A stretch of 64,000 nucleotides of DNA from Paramecium pentaurelia (lineage: Eukaryota > Ciliophora > Oligohymenophorea > Peniculida > Parameciidae), in NCBI GenBank assembly GCA_905183005.1, contig CAJJDO010000020.1, positions 82,837 to 146,836 of the forward strand. Direction: 5' to 3'. Position numbers and translations under genes: made by a program. This document shows positions 1 to 14,860 of the stretch, piece after piece; position 1 is the first letter of the stretch; each line of letters begins with the position of its first letter. The notes under the pieces were generated by a model, which saw nothing but the letters and a program-made list of their open reading frames with translations, was not told where the DNA came from and did no database searches.

Positions 1-3000
1 TATCTCCTAAGAATGTTAAATCTTAAGAATCTTGAAGAGTTGATACTCTAACCATTAAATGCCATGCTTATTATACTGTTGGAGTCCATTTGAACCAACC
101 CGACCATGAGTATTCTCCAACCAAAGCATATTCATCAAAAACTTTTTCATCTTTAGCACTATCTTTTCCAAATTCTTTTGGTGCATCAATAATATTCTTG
201 GTTACAAGAGTTCTTTTGAATGTATCTGGTGATTTGAGTTCAGTAAAGAATGCATTGAATTCAGCCTCATCCTTCTTAAAGATTCCATCACCTACTGAGA
301 AAAATACATTAGCAAATTGACCATTGAATGCTGGATAATTAAGTTATGATCCTCCCAAATAGAATTATAAGAAAGTAGGTGGAGTGTGTTCAGCTGCAAA
401 GACAACCTTATTTAATTTTTCTCCATTATGTAAGAAACCTACTGATTATTTACTTCCAAGATTATGAGCAAAGTGTAAATAATACCAAACACCATCAATA
501 TCAGTTGGATTATTGATATTCTAAACCATATTTGGATTACCTTAATTATATGTAGTAAAGTGATATGAATTTCCTTAATTTAACCAAACAGCTAAGACTC
601 TATCTCCAACAGTAATATCTTATAATTATTGATTCTTAGTTAATCTGGCAACAAATGACCAAACTTTATCAGCTAATCCTCTTGGCATTTGAACTGGATA
701 ATGGGCCATATGTCTCAACCAAAATGAATAACCATATTCATTAATATCATCCAAATCTGAACCAATCAATTTCTTTGTCCATACTGGATCTTTGCCATCA
801 ACTGGTGAATCAGAAACTCCCTTATTTTAGTCTTTATTTATATCAAATGTGGGTGATGGTTTGACATAAGCTTATTTACCTAAATTGTATGCAAAGATGT
901 CATTCTTAGCTTTCTCATATCCACTTGTTCTGTAAGCACCTTCACCAACATTCAATCTGAAATATGCTGCAAGACCAACAAATGGTGCAGAGAACTTATC
1001 TCTACCAACTTATAATGAGAATCTATTTGGATAATAGTGTTTGTGATCTTTGAAAGTGAATTCTTCCATTCTACCTTTAAACTCTACTCTATAATAAGCT
1101 GCTTTCTCAATCAAAGAATATCCATAGTAAATATAATGCCATCTAACTAATTCTTATCCAAAGTTTAATCTATTCCAACTATCAGCATTTCCTCCTCCTA
1201 CTAAATTATTATAGTTATATGTTGAGAATTGTAATACATTTGTTCCTGCCCAAGCTGCTAATGTTCTATCTCCTAAAGCTTACAAATTCTCTGGTCCTTA
1301 GAATATACTTAATCTAGCATATAAGAACCAATTTCCTGTAGGAGTGTTATCCCATTTGAACCATCCTGACCAAGCATACTCTGGTCTCAAAGCAACATCT
1401 TCTTAGAACATTTATTCTTTGATTTCTTATTTAGCATCATAGGGTTATTCCTTAGGAATTACTTCGAATGTCTTCAAATCATAATTGAATTAAGCTGGCA
1501 TCTTGAATCCTGATAAATGTTTATTCAATGCAGCTTCATCTTCAATGAAGATACCTTTGCTAGCTGAAACCATAACATCACTGAATTGACCATTCCATGA
1601 ATTGTAGAAGTCCTTACCTCCCAAAAAGAATTGTAAGAATGATGGTGGTACATGAGATGCTGCTTATTAGAATTTCAAGGGCTTTTCTTCACCATATTTC
1701 AAGAAGGCAACACTTGATTTCTTCTCCAAATTATGACTGAAATGAATGTAAATCCAAACACCTTCAAAATCTGGTCTCACTGCTGAATTAACAAATGCAT
1801 TTGGATTACCAGCATTTGTAGTAGCAAAGTAGAAGGCACTATTTCTATTCAAGAATATAGCCAAAGTTCTATCTCCTAAAGTAACATCCTACAATTTCTA
1901 ATTCTTTGTTAATCTTGAAACAAAGGTCCATTCACCTTACATTCCTGTTCTTTATGGAGTTGGATATTAAGTCAAATATCTTGCCCAGAATCCATAACCA
2001 TACTCTTCAGCACTTGCTACCTCATCCTCAGGCAATACTTTAGTATATGATGGTTTCTCTTATGTTGGGGCTGCACTTACTAAAAGATCTGTTGCTCTAT
2101 CTTTGATATCAAATGGTTTCACTTTAGTCTAAACAAATGGTGCACCAAATCCAAAGAAATCTTTATCATGAGTGAAATCTTCTCCCTTTCTAAATGAACC
2201 AGCTCCAATATTGAAATTAATTGCTCCAATTTAACCATTGAATCCATTAATTCCATCTTTTCCTACATATACATAAAATCTTGGAACGAAGTAATGGTTA
2301 ACCTTATCCCATGATAATGATTCTGCTCCCTTATTGTATTAAACATAAGCATATGATAATCTATCATTTCTTGAATATCCATGATAAACAAAGAACCATC
2401 TTAAATGTCTATCTTTATGTTCAGCCTATTTCCAAATATTATTATTTCCTGCTCCATTCATATTTACATAAGTGTATGTACTCTAATGAATATTACCAAA
2501 TCCAATCCAACCTGCTAATGTTCTATCTCCCAATATTGCTGTATCTGTTGGTTCTTTCTTTAATAACACTCTGTATAAATTCTACCATTGATTAGCTGGA
2601 GTTCCTTCAATCCATTTATACCATCCACTGATTGAGTATTCAACTTGGAATCTTTACTTCTCTTCTCCAAATTCTCTTAAGAAAAATTCATCTTCTGGTT
2701 TTCTATTGATTGGATCTTTGATCAATAAATAATTCTATGGAGTAGTATCCAATTTAGGATATGGATTAGCATTAACATATTTATTCAAAGCATCCATGTT
2801 ATCAACATAAGCTCCTATTTATGATGAGAATGTAATTGATGTGAATAAACCATTGAATCCTGGATATCTCTTATCATCATTACCACCAACAATGAATCTC
2901 AAATATTTAGTCAATGGTTAAGTTGTTTAATGTGTGATCTATTTGAAGTTCTCATCTCCAAACTTAATAAAACCTTATGCTTTATTCTCTTCTACACTGT

Positions 3001-6000
3001 ATGAATAGTAAACATAAGTCCACAAACCTTCAATATCATCTGGATAATTAACATTTTGAATCATATTTGGATTTCCAGTCAAAACATTAGCTGCTGTGAA
3101 ATGATAATATCCTTGTCCTTACCACATAGCTAACATTCTATCTCCCATTCTAATATTATCATATTTTTCTTAATTAGCTAATCTAGCAATGAAATACCAA
3201 GCTTCATTCTTACCATTGTTTAATCTTTAAGGATATGCTGTTAAGAATCTCATCCAAAATCCATAACCATATTCATCAAATGGATTTTCTGAAGTAGCAG
3301 TCTTATCATGTATTGGTTTATCTTAATTGAATGCATTTTCCTTAATTGCAGGATCTGAATCAGCTGGTTTAAATCCAGTGTCTGGCTTCTTTAATTTATC
3401 AATACCAGCTCCAATACCAAAAGCATCATTGGGATGAGTGAAATCTTTAGCATTTCTAAATGCTCCTTTACCCAAATTGAATTGAGCATATGCAATCTTA
3501 CCATTCCAACCTGTGAAGAATTTATCTCTTCCTAAGAACACTTAGAAGTTTGGTGCATAGTAATGGTTTGTATTATCATAATTTAAGAAATCATCATCTG
3601 TTTACCATTTGATATAAGAATATGCCTTAGCTTATGTCTTTGAATATCCGAAATAAATGAAGAACCATTTAGTATGTCTATCTTTGTGTTAGATATTCTT
3701 CCAAACATTTGCATTACCACCTCCATTCATATTAGCATAAGTATATGTTGGCATATGAATAATTCCTCCTTCACCTGTTCCAATCCAAGCTGATAATGTT
3801 CTGTCTCCCAAGAATTGATCAGCAGGTTTTTCATTTAATGAAACTCTGAAAATGTTTTACCAAGCATCTTAAGGAGCTTATTACCATTTGAACCAACCAC
3901 TAATAGAGTATTCTAATGGGAATCTTTCATTATCTTTTCCAATAGCATTAAAGTTTGGATCATTAGTCTTCTCTCTAAATATTTCATTTGTAATCAATCT
4001 ATAAGTTTATAAATCAACTTAACCAACTGTTGGATTCTCTAATTTATTCATATATCCTTTCAATTAATCAGCAGTGTCAATGAAAACTCCTTTAGCTGCA
4101 TCAAATGTGACTTAAGTGAAAATACCATTGAAACCAGGATATCTCTTAGCATCAGTACCTCCTAAAATGAATCTGACATATTTTGTATCTGGATGAGTAA
4201 CGTCATGTCTGATTGCTTTGATTGTATCTTCAGATCCATATTTGATAAAACCAACAGCTCTTGATTTAGCTTCACTGTATGAATAGTAGATGTATGTCCA
4301 AACACCTTCAATATCAGCTGGATAATCGATATTTTAAATAACATTAGCATTTCCATTAACAGCATTGCAAGTAGTATAATGATAATATCCTTATCCTTAC
4401 CAAATGGCCAATAATCTATCACCCATTCTTACATTATCATAATTTTCTTGATTAGCTAATCTAGCAACAAAGTACCATGGTTAGTTCTTACCACTAAGCA
4501 TTCTTTCTGGGAAGGCTGTTAAATATCTCAACCAGAAACCATAACCATACTCTTCTAAATTATTATCTTATTTAACATTCTAATCAATTACTGGTTTATC
4601 TTGACTTGTTGGACTAATTAATAAATCTTTATTAACTTATCCTGGTTTAACTTCTTCTTATTTTTCAAATAATTTAGCTTATCCAACATTGAATTTGAAG
4701 ATGTCTTATGGATGATCAAATTTATTATTTTTAACATAAGCACCATCACCAGCATTGAAATTAACATATGCAATTCTACCATTGAAACCAACAAATGGTT
4801 CATCTCTACCAACCCAAACTTAGAATTCTGGTGTCAAATAATGATTTATTTTATCATAGGACATGCTATCTTCAGAATCAAACCATTTGACATAAATCTA
4901 GGTTGCAGCTTAAACTTTAGAATATCCATAGTAAACATAGAACCATTCATTAATTCTATTCTTGTATTAAATGTTTTTGAAGAAATTGTTATTACCTCCC
5001 CCATTCATATTAGTATAAGTGTATGTAGGGAAATGTAAGATTCCTCCTTCAGCAGTACCAACCCAACAAGTAAGTGTTCTATCTCCTAATACACTATCAG
5101 TTACTGGAGTCTTTTTAATTTGGACTCTGAAAACATTATGCCATGCTGCTTATGCTGTTGGTTTCCATCTGAACCAACCACTCAATGCATATTCTAATGG
5201 GAATTTGTTATTGCTTCCTATTGATTATACGGCACTTGGTTTTTCATCCTTATCTCTGGCAATTTGATCTTTCAATAATTCAGTTGTTTATAATGGAACA
5301 ATAACGCTTGGTGCTTAATTCTTGAGTAAGTAAGCATTCAACTTATCTACATCTGAAACAAAGGCTGATTCAGTAGAGAATGTCACTGATGTGAATAAAC
5401 CATTAAATCCTGGGTATCTTTTAGCATCATTACCACCAACAATGAATCTCAAATATTTAGTTAAAGAATGAGTAGTTTCATGAACGATTCTTTAGAAATC
5501 TGTATTACCATATTTAATGAAACCAATAGCCTTATTTTATTCTGAACTATATGAGTAATAAACATAAGTCCACAAACCTTCAATATCATCTGGATAGTTA
5601 TTATTTTGAATCAAGTTGGGATTGTTTGTAGCAGAAGAGCATGTTGTGAAATGATAATATCCTTATCCTTACCAGATAGCCAATGTTCTATCTCCCATTC
5701 TAATATTATCGTATTTTTCTTAATTAGCCAATCTGGATACAAAGTACCATGGTTAGTTCTTTCCATTTGGTAATTATTCTGGATATTTAGATAAGAATCT
5801 CATCCAGAAACCATAACCATATTATTCAAATGGTTTTTCAGAACTAGCTTCTTTATCTACAACTGGTTTGTCTTAACTTGAAGCATTTTCAAGAATATTC
5901 TTATCAGCATCAGTAGGCTTGAATTCATCACTTGGTTTTTTTAAGAATTTATCTGTACCACTCTTGAAACCGAATATATCTTTTTCATGTGAATAATCAG

Positions 6001-9000
6001 TTGGTTTTCTGAAAGCACCTTTACCAATATTGAAATTAACTTCACCCAATTTTCCATTGAATCCTGGGAAATGATCATCTCTACCTGTAAACACATAGAA
6101 TTAAGTTGCCAAATAATGATTGGTTTTCTCATATGCTAGTTGATCTTCACCATCTGTCCATTTAATGTAAGCTTAAGCTAATTATTAATCTTTTGAATAT
6201 CCAAAGTAGAGGAAGAACCAACTAGTGATTCTGTTCTTGTGTTAAATATTCTTCCAAACATTAGCATTACCTGCACCATTCATATTAGTGTAAGTGTATG
6301 TTGGTAAATGGATGATACCTCCTTCACCTGTTCCAACCCATGCTGATAATGTTCTATCTCCTAAGACATTGTCTGTAGAAGGTGTTTTAATTTAAACTCT
6401 GAAAATGTTATGCCATGGTGATTAAGCTAATGGTTACCATTTGAACCATCCACTGAATGAGTATTCTGCTGGGAATCTTTCTGTTTCCTTTCCTATAACC
6501 TTTGCGAGTGGTTTATCCTCAGAAGTTCTGGTCAAACTATCTTCAACTAATTTGTAATTTGCTAAATCATTGAATCCTGATGAAGGCTTATTTAATTTAC
6601 TAATGAATCCTTTCAAGAGATCAGCAGTATCAATAAATGCTCCTTCTTTTGTGCTAAATGTGATTTGTGAGAACACACCATTGAATCCTGGGTATCTTCC
6701 TTCATCATTACCTCCCAATATGAATCTCACATATTTAGTTTCAGGATGGTTAACATCATGCTTAATTGATTGTATGTCATCATTTCCATATTTGATATGA
6801 CCAACAGCTCTGTTCTTATCATCACTATATGAATAGTAAAGATATGTCCATAATCCTTCAATGTCTTCAGGATAATTGATATTCTTAATGTAATTTGGAT
6901 TGTTATCTACTTTGTTGCATGTAGTGAAATGATAATATCCTTATCCTTACCAAACAGCTAACATTCTATCTCCCATTCTAATATTATCATATTTCTCTTA
7001 ATTAGCCAATCTGGCAACGAAATACCAAGGTTGATTCTTTCCATTTGGTAATCTGACTGGATAGTTGTGTAAGAATCTGAACCAAAATCCATAACCATAT
7101 TCTTCAAGATCTCTTTCAGCAGGTGCAGCCTTATCAACAACAGGGTTCTTTTATTCGAAACCATTTGTTAATTCTTCAGTAATTGGTGTTCCTGGTTCAA
7201 TTTAAGCAGCAGGTTTCTTAACTAAATTATCTACTCCTGATTTGAATCCAAAAGCATCTTAAGGATGATCGAAATTAGGATCTTTTAAGAATGAACCATC
7301 TCCAAGATTGAATTTCACATAACCCATCTTACCACTAAGTCCTGGATATTATTTATCTCTGCCAACAAATACATAAAATTCTGGAGTCAAATAGTGTCTA
7401 ACATTGTCATAAGTAAGACTATCATCAGTAGATGCCCATTTGACATAGACTTAAGCCTTTGAAACTGTTCTAGAATATCCATAGTAGACATAGAACCATT
7501 CAAGATGTCTTTGTTTGTGTTGAATGTTTTTGTAGAGATTAGTATTTCCTCCAGCAACCATATTTTCATATGTATATGTTGGGAAATGGAGAATACCTCC
7601 TTCAGGAGTACCAACCCACATTGTTAATGTTCTATCTCCCAAGAAGTTATCAGTTGATGGTTTCTTAATTTAAACTCTGAAAATGTTATGCCATGTTGCC
7701 TAGGCTGTTGGTTTCCATTTGAACCAACCACTAATTGCATATTCTTATGGGAATTTCTAATCACCTCCTCCAACAGTGGCTTCTTTTGTAATGTCTGCTT
7801 CAGAACTTCTACTAATCTAATCAACCAATCCAACAGTTGTCAATTATTTCAATCCAACTTATGGAACTCCAATCTTTGAGACAAATGCTTTGAATTCATC
7901 AACTGTACCAATATAAGTTTAATCAATTGAAACTCCTGTGAATTAACCATTGAATCCAGGGTATCTTCCTTCATCATTACCTCCCAAAATAAATCTGACA
8001 TATTTAGTATCTTTGTGTTAAGTTGAATGGGTAGCTGTTTATGGAGCATCGTTACCATATTGAATGAATGCAACTGCTTATTTATTGGCTCTGCTGTATG
8101 AATAATAAACATATGTCCATAATCCTTCAATATCATTTGGGAAATTAATATTTTAGATAAGGTTGGTATTTCCATTTGCAATATTACATGTAGTGAAGTG
8201 ATAGAATCCTACTCCTTACCATATAGCTAATGTTCTGTCTCCCATACCAATATTATCATATTTTTCATTCCATGTCAATCTTGAGACAAAGTACCATGGT
8301 TAATTCTTACCATTTATTTATCTTTCTGGATAAACTGTTAAATATCTCATCCAAAATCCATATCCATAACTTGTTAATTCTTTGTCATCTTTCAATTCTT
8401 TGTTCAATGCTGGTACTTTTTGTCCTTCTGAATTATCAAGAACTTTAGAATCTGGTTTGGTTTCTGGTTATGGTTTAGGTTAATCTTTATGGTAGGTATC
8501 AACTCCACTGCCAAATGAAAATGGATCTTTTGGTAAGTTGAAGTTCTTGTCAGCAACAAATGATCCTTCACCAATATTAAATTTGGCTTATGCAATATTA
8601 CCATTGAAACCAGGGAAATGTTTATCTCTTCCTGTGAAGATATAGAATTTTGATGCAAAGTAATGTCTTGTGTCAGGGTATTCAAGAGTATCCTCTGATT
8701 AAGTCCATTTAATATAGACTTGAGCTTTGTTTTAATCCTTTGAATATCCAAAGTAAATGAAATGCCATTCAGTATTTCTACCTTTATGTTAAATGTTCTT
8801 GAAAAGATTTGAATTACCACCACCATTCATATTAGTGTAAGTATATGTTGGTAAATGAATTATGCCACCTTCTGCTGTTCCTAGCCATGCTGATAATGTT
8901 CTGTCTCCTAAGACATTGTCTGTAGAAGGTGTCTTTATTTAAACTCTGAAAATGTTATGCCAAGGCTCTTATGACATGGCACCCCATCTGAACCAACCAC

Positions 9001-12000
9001 TAAATGCATATTGATGAGGCAATCTCTTTTCTTCTACTTCAGTTGCTACTGGTTCATCTTTTGGAGTTCTGGATACCTCCTTATCAATCAAAGTGGTAGT
9101 AGTTAAGTCAACTGATTTTATACTTGGTTTAGGTCCTTAAGTATCTAATAACTTATTAAGATTAGGCTATGAATTAATGTAGGCTCCAATTCTGTTATTG
9201 AAATAAACATTAGTGAAAAGACCATTAAAAGCTGGATATCTCTTTTCATCTGTGCCTCCCAAAATGAATCTAACTTATTTAGCAGCTGGGTGGGTGACTT
9301 AATGAGTCACTTATTAGAAATCACTTTCTCCAAACTTAATAAATGCGACTGCATTATTCTCTTTTGTACTATAGGAATAGTAAATGTAAGTCCAAACACC
9401 TTCAATATCATTTGGATAATCGACATTCTTAATCACATTAGCATTGTTACTCTTTTAATCACATGTTGTGAAGTGATAGAATCCTTATCCTTACCAGATA
9501 GCCAAAGCTCTATCTCCCATTCTAATATTATCATATTGAACATTTGTTGTCAATCTGGATACAAAGTACCATGGTTAATTCTTTCCATTTGGTAATTATT
9601 CAGGATATTTTGTTAAGTATCTCAACCAATATCCATAACCATATTCAACAAGATTTTAATCACCTGCAACAGTCTATTTGTCAACTTTTGGTGAATCAAC
9701 ACTTGAAGCACTTGCAAATACTTATTTATCAGCTTCTGGAATTGCTTCTGGTTTAGATGGTTCAACAGGTTTAGCAATTGCTTTAGATCCATCTAAAAAT
9801 CCAAATCTATCTGTATCATCAGTGAAATCATTTCCTGACTTGAAACTACCTTTACCAATGTTGAAATTAACAAATCCAATTTAGCCATTGAATCCTTAGA
9901 AATTTGGATCTTTGCCTAAATAAACAAAGAATTTTGGAGCTAAATAGTGATTAATTTTTTAGAATGTTAATGTTTCTTCACTATCCTTGAATTTGACATA
10001 GGCATAAGCCTTTGAATCTTTCTTGGAATATCCATAATACAAAAAGAACCATTCTTAATGTCTATCTTTATGTTATATATTTTGAACAACATTAGGATTT
10101 CCTGCTCCATTCATATTATTGTATGTATAGGTAGTGTGATGTAAAATACCTCCGGAAACAGTACCAACCCAAACAGCTAATGTTCTATCTCCTAAAAATC
10201 TATCAGAGAATGGTGAATTAATTGAAACTCTGAAAATGTTATGCCATACTTACTATCCTTATAATTTATCCCATCTGAACCATCCACTTAAAGCATATTC
10301 TTATGGTAATTTAGTTTATTCATCTCCAACAGTTTCACCAATATGAGCAACAGTTGGAACTCTTTCTATTTATCCTGCAACCAGTTTCTTGTTAACAGCT
10401 GGTGTATCAACATCAGGTACAATTCCAATTCTAGGTCTCAATACATCTAAACTATCAATAAATGCTCCTTTTTCATGAGAATATGAGACTTTAGTGAATA
10501 TACCATTAAAGGCTGGATATCTATTATTATCCATACCACCTAGAATAAATCTAACTTATCTTGTTTCTGGATGTGTTATTGAATGAGTAATAGACTTGAC
10601 TTCTTCATTTCCATACTTAATGAAACCTACTGCTTTCTTCTTTTCTGCACTGTATGAATAGTAGATATATGTCCAAACTCCTTCAATATCAGCTGGATAA
10701 TTGATATTTTAAATGACATTGACATTTCCATTTTATTTATTACATGTTGTATAATGATAGAATCCTTATCCTTACCAGATAGCTAAAGCTCTATCTCCCA
10801 TTCTAATATTATCATATTGAACATTTGTTGTCAATCTAGCAACAAAGTACCATGGTTAATTCTTTCCATTAATTAATCTAGCTGGGTAGGCTGTTAAGTA
10901 TCTAGCCCAGAATCCATAACCATATTCAACCAAAAGATCATTTGATGACAATGTCTTATCAACATTTGGTGCATTATTATTGAATTTGCTTCCATATTCA
11001 GTCTTATCATCAACAACAGGTTTTGTTGGATCAACTTTTGGTACCAATTAACTTCCTTTATCAAATCTGAATGCATCAGTTGGATGTTTGAAATCATTTC
11101 CTTTTCTAAATGATCCTTCTCCATGATTAAAAGATGTTTATGCTATTCTTCCATTGAATCCTGGGAATTGAACATCTTTACCAACGAAAACAAAATATTT
11201 CTTAGCAAAATAATGATTAATATCTTTGAATTCTAAATTGTCTTCGCTATCTCTCCATTTGACATAAGAATAAGCAGCTTTATCATTCTTTGAATAGCCC
11301 ATGTAAACAAAGAACCATTCAAAATGTCTATTTTTATGATTGATATTTTAAGGTAGATTATTTGGTCCAGCTCCATTCATATTCTTGTATGAGTAGGTTG
11401 TCAAATGAATGATACCTCCTGCTCCACTTCCAACCCATCCTGCTAAAGTTCTATCACCATGACTATTATCTGTTGATGGTTAACTAATTTGGACTCTGAA
11501 GAGATTATGCCATGCCTATTAAGGTGTAGGTTATTCCCATTTGAACCAACCTGAAAATGCATATTCTTTAGGGAATGGGGCTTCAACTGTTTATGTATTT
11601 CCTGGTGTTCCTGGATTTCTTGTAATTTAACTGTCAACTAAAGTAGTAGTTGTCAAAGGAACTTTAGATGCTAAAGGATTTGGTTGTTTATTAAGGAAAG
11701 CCTTGAATTAGTCTATTGATCCAATATATGCTCCTGGAGAAGCTGAATGAACAACTGATTAGAATTAACCATTGAATGCAGGATATCTGTTGTTGTCTTT
11801 ACCTCCCAAAATAAATTTAACATATGTATTATCTGGATGAGTGACTTAATGAACAACATCAATTGGATCTGTAGCACCAAATTGAATGAATGCAACTGCC
11901 TTCTTCTCTTATTTACTATATGAATAGTAAACATATGTCCATAATCCTTCAATATCAGCTGGATAATTAACATTCTTGATTACATTAACTTATCCTGGTA

Positions 12001-14860
12001 AGTTGCATGTGGTGAAATGATAATATCCTTATCCTTACCATATAGCCAATGTTCTATCTCCCATAGCAATATTATCATAATTAGGTCTGTTAGCCAATCT
12101 GGAAATGAAATACCATGGTGCATTCTTTCCATTAGGTAATTTAACTGGATAAGCAGTTAAGAATCTCATCCAAAATCCATAACCATATTCACCTAGTGGT
12201 TATTCTGATTTGAATTCTTTTGTGACTTTAGGTGTATTGTCAGATACTCCATTTGGAATTTAAGTTTCTCCAGTTTCTTTATCGACTTCTGGTTATACTT
12301 TCTTTTAATCTGGTTTTTTGAGGATGTTGATTTCACCTTTTTATAATCCGAAGATATCATCTGGATGTTTGAAATCTGGAGTTTTTCTGAATGTTCCATC
12401 TCCTAAATTAAAGTTCACATATGCCAATTTACCATTCAATCCTGGGAAGTGCAAGTCTTTACCAGCAAATGTGTAGAATTTAGGTGCATAATAGTGATTG
12501 ACATTGTTATATTCTAAAGTTTCAATACCTGAAGCGAATCTAACTCCAACAAATGCTTTTTATTAATTCTTTGAATATCCAAAGTAAACAAAGAACCAAT
12601 CGAAAATTCTATTCTTATGTTGAATGTTGCTAACCATATTTGGATTACCTGCTCCATTCATATTAGTGTATGTATATGTTGGGAAATGTAAGATTCCACC
12701 TTAAGCAGTACCAATCCAACAAGATAATGTTCTATCTCCTAAGAATCTGTCAGTTGATGGTTTTTTGATTTATACTCTAAATACATTGTGCCAAACTTAT
12801 TATTAAGTTTATTCCCATTTGAACCATCCAGAAACAGCATATTCATGTGGGAACATTTCTTGTCCTCCTCCAATTTCATCATAATCTGGAATATCATTTG
12901 GTTTTCTGGAAACAACATCAGAAATTAATTCATGATTATAGAATTAATCCAAATCTTATTTTGGTATGATTGTTCTTTTCAATTAATCTGAAAAGTCTTC
13001 AATTGTATCTAAAAATGCTCCTGGTCTAGCAGAAAAAGTAACTTAACTGAATAAACCATTAAATCCAGGATATTATTTATTATCCATACCACCCAAAATG
13101 AATTTAACTCTCTTTGTAGCTGGATGTTAAACTGAGTGTAAGATTGTTCTTGGTTCTTAATCTGCATATTTAATGAAGGCAATAGCTTTTTTAGCTTCTG
13201 AACTATATGAATAGTAAACATAGGTCCATAAACCTTCTATATCATTTGGATAATTGATATTTTGAATTACATTAGCTTGATTCTTTGGTTAATCACAAGT
13301 AGTAAAATGATAATATCCTTAACCTTACCAAATAGCTAATAATCTGTCACCCATTTCAATATTTTTGTAATTCATATTAGAAGTTAATCTAGAAACAAAA
13401 TACCATGGAGCATTCTTTCCATTTAATAATCTATCAGGATAAGCAGTTAAGAATCTCATCCAATATCCATAACCATATTCAACAAACTCATTTTCATCTT
13501 CTTAAGTTTCTTCAATGACTGGTTTATTTTCTTCACTTGAACTTGGTCTAATCAAACCATCAGCATCTGCATCATCTACTACTTTATATGGTTTCTTTTA
13601 TTTTTCAGGATCTTCTTCAGTATCAATTTCTGGTTGAACACCAATCAATTTCTTTTTACCACTTTCAAAATTAAATGGATCTCCTCTTCCAGTAAAATCA
13701 TTATTTGGTTTGTATGATCCTTCTCCAACATTGAAAGATACTAATGCAACTTTACCATTGAATCCTGGGAATTATTTGTCTTTTCCTACATAAATGAAGA
13801 ACTTAGGAACTTGGAAGTGTCTAATATTATCATATTCTTATTTATCAGTTGATTATTTCCATTAAATTGAAGCAACAGCTTTCTTTTAAGGTCTTGAATA
13901 TCCAAAATAAACAAAGAACCATTCAGTATGTCTATTTTAGTGTGGTATGTTCTTAATAACATTAGGATTTCCAGCACCTTCCAAATTAGTGAATGTATAT
14001 GTTGGTAAGTGAATAATACCTCCATCTTATTTACCAACCCAAGCAGATAATGTTCTATCTCCCAAGAATTTATCAGTTGATGGTTATTGAATTTGAACTC
14101 TAAAGATGTTATGCCATTCTTATTATTATTTAGGTACTTCCCATTTGAACCAACCACTGAATGCATATTCATGTGGGAATTTAGGATTTTTTGATGTTCC
14201 AACAATAGAAAGAACTTCTTTAGTTTCAGGATCTCTTTATTATGGATTTGAGACTACTTTATATGTAATTAATTCAGGTAAGAAATCTTTTGGTTGTTTC
14301 TTTTATTATTACAATCTACCAATAACATCATCTTCAGAATCAAGGAAAACACCTGGTTTAGTACTGAAATAGACTTATTAGATCAAACCATTGAAACCAG
14401 GATACCTATTTTAATCTTTACCTCCAATAGTGAATTTAACCCATTTTGTTGATGGATTTAATACTTCATGAGTAACCTTTTTAAGATCATCATTTCCAAA
14501 TTTGACAAAAGCAACAGCCTTCTTTTTTTCAACACTATATGAATAGTAAATGTATGTCCAAACACCATCAAAATCTTCAGGATAATTAACATTTTAAACA
14601 ACATTAGGTTAATTTTTTGGTTAATCACAAGTTGTGAAATGATAATATCCTTTACCTAACCAAACAGCTAATAATCTATCTCCCATATTAATATTTTCAT
14701 CTTTTTTATTGGCACTCAATCTGGAAACAAAATACCAAGGTGCATCTTTTCCATTAGGTAAGAATTTTGGATATGCCAACAAGAATTTAGCCCAATATCC
14801 ATAACCATATTCAGTAAATGGTTCCTAACTTTCTCTATCTTTTTAATTAACAGGGTCTGG
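1..14860 (-). repeat. 1.27 kb coding tandem repeat, about 12 units
   Basis: The GFNG-type motif that closes module A recurs near 14400, 13075, 11780, 10515, 9235, 7960, 6690, 5413, 4138, 2865, 1603 and 345. The period falls from about 1,325 bp at the N-terminal end to about 1,260 bp at the left edge. Each unit encodes one module A and one module B, about 423 residues together. Units are diverged at the DNA level but colinear, so the array is old and under coding selection and is not satellite DNA. Confidence 0.9.
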
